Source: Atriophallophorus winterbourni
Taxonomy: Eukaryota; Platyhelminthes; Trematoda; Plagiorchiida; Microphallidae
Length of the DNA: 64,000 nucleotides
Assembly: GCA_013407085.1 (NCBI GenBank)
Contig: JACCGJ010005860.1
Location: 1 to 64,000 of the forward strand
Direction of reading: 5' to 3'
The translations under genes were made by a program, and so were the position numbers. Below are positions 62,872 through 64,000 of this stretch, piece by piece. Position 1 is the stretch's first letter. Each line of letters opens with the position of its first letter. The notes beneath the pieces were generated by a model, which worked only from the letters and a program-made list of their open reading frames with translations, searched no databases and was not told where the DNA came from.

Positions 62872-64000
62872 CATATTGTGTAATCTATAATCCCATGTGA
62901 TTACATAAAGTTAAAATGTATAAATCAATGAAGTTTGCGCAAATAATCTTCATGGCTTCCAATCTTCTTCGTTTGAGTCTGTATAAACAGCTAGTACTAT
63001 TTTTCAAGAGAATTAATGAACTACTACTCAAACAGTTTCAATTTGATATGTAAATTCATATTAATACATCATAATTAATGTTGATCTAGAATGCATCAAG
63101 ATGGATATATATCATACAAATGGAACGCCGTTTCAACATTCGAGTTTATTTAAATTACACGTGTGAAAGTCTAAACGCAAATTGCGGGTTGGTTTTTTTC
63201 GGTCAACTACGACCATGTATATACATCATGAGAGCAGGACGAATTCATGTTGGCAGCGTTTCAGATGAGGAAGCAGTATAATTCGGTGAAAGCAATCTGT
63301 TCCGCAGCGATCAAAGCTACAGTCGATATTCGAATGATCATTGTTAATTGCATACTGTCTGCATAACCTATGTTCCGCAAACGAGAGCAATATCAACTCT
63401 TCTTTAGTTTGAAAATGATTATTTACACAGTATCTTCAAATTGAGCGGTCAAATACAAGTTCTTCCTAAAAAGGTTAATACCAGGAGCTTACATATCTCC
63501 TTTTAAAGCGTCATTATACCACAAGTGCGGCCTTCTCGGAGCTAGCTTTCCCGGTTTCTGTTCTCCATAAAGTAGATCTTTCGGAATACTTATATAGAGA
63601 TCGACTCACATAAGCAATTGATTACGTGAATAACAGTCCTTTGAGCAATCTGCAGCAATCCAACGACCAGTAATACTCTATCAGGTACCGACGTTATTTT
63701 CATTAAATATATAGCAGTCACCCTCGATTATTTATGGCAAATTGTTATAAGTGCGATAGATTTGCTCATATTAAATATCTTCATTAATATTTATTTAACT
63801 GTGGTTTACCGAAGTGTTTTACGATAAATGAGGATAAGGAGTGATACCATAAAATATACATTATAAGCGTTTCAACATTGGTTGATAAGGAGCACTCTGA
63901 GTAAAGGCTGAAGCAATAGTTTGTACTCCTTCAACCTGAAGATTGTAACTACCACGGAACAATTCTGTTTGCAAATTTCAGAATACTTTTTTCAGAAGTG
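62872..64000. other. AASS intron or upstream region, nothing recognised
   Basis: The next upstream AASS exon (dinucleotide-binding loop, lysine-ketoglutarate reductase half) was not seen here. Confidence 0.35.

Overview
The window looks like a repeat-rich nuclear genome segment from a flatworm, most likely a digenean trematode. The evidence is the crowd of CR1/Jockey-, RTE- and Ty3/gypsy-type retroelements, GT-AG introns of only 28-29 nt near the 5' side of one gene next to kilobase-sized introns further 3', and two animal genes recognisable exon by exon. The species cannot be named from sequence alone. I saw no bacterial genes, rRNA, convincing tRNA or CRISPR.

Layout. 1-24 kb is a retroelement graveyard. 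A block of at least 4 kb (1-4040) recurs at 14056-18093; each copy carries the 3' part of a CR1-like LINE (family A) plus an LTR-element remnant. The fuller remnant (17.2-19.6 kb, minus strand) has gag and protease followed, in the same reading frame, by a segment with BRCA2 BRC-repeat-like motifs where reverse transcriptase should start; LTR-related blocks lie on both sides. Degraded gypsy, RTE and CR1 pieces fill the rest. 25-28 kb is a decayed RTE element. 28061-40833 is one young gypsy element (two 372-bp LTRs differing at 3 positions) whose pol is split by a coding-intact family A LINE, whose 3' UTR is in turn split by another CR1-like LINE with a 663-codon reverse-transcriptase frame: three nested insertions.

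41-64 kb is genic. The EAPP (E2F-associated phosphoprotein) orthologue is on the plus strand (recognised exons 41136-43554, poly(A) signal at 43594). The saccharopine dehydrogenase half of AASS (alpha-aminoadipic semialdehyde synthase, lysine catabolism) is on the minus strand; five exons between 46461 and 62862 were recognised and at least two expected exons were not found. Its N-terminal half should lie beyond the right edge. One well-conserved AASS exon carries an apparent frameshift. The introns hold LINE, RTE and SINE-like insertions.

The retroelements show how this region grew: insertion, nesting, one segmental duplication with a sharply bounded divergent patch, and a probable capture of a DNA-repair gene fragment by an LTR element. 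A 95-240 bp SINE-like family (core GGCCTGGGCAACCTGACAG) occurs about ten times, with flanking target duplications at two sites. Coordinates of degraded elements are approximate; splice sites and ORF ends were read directly.
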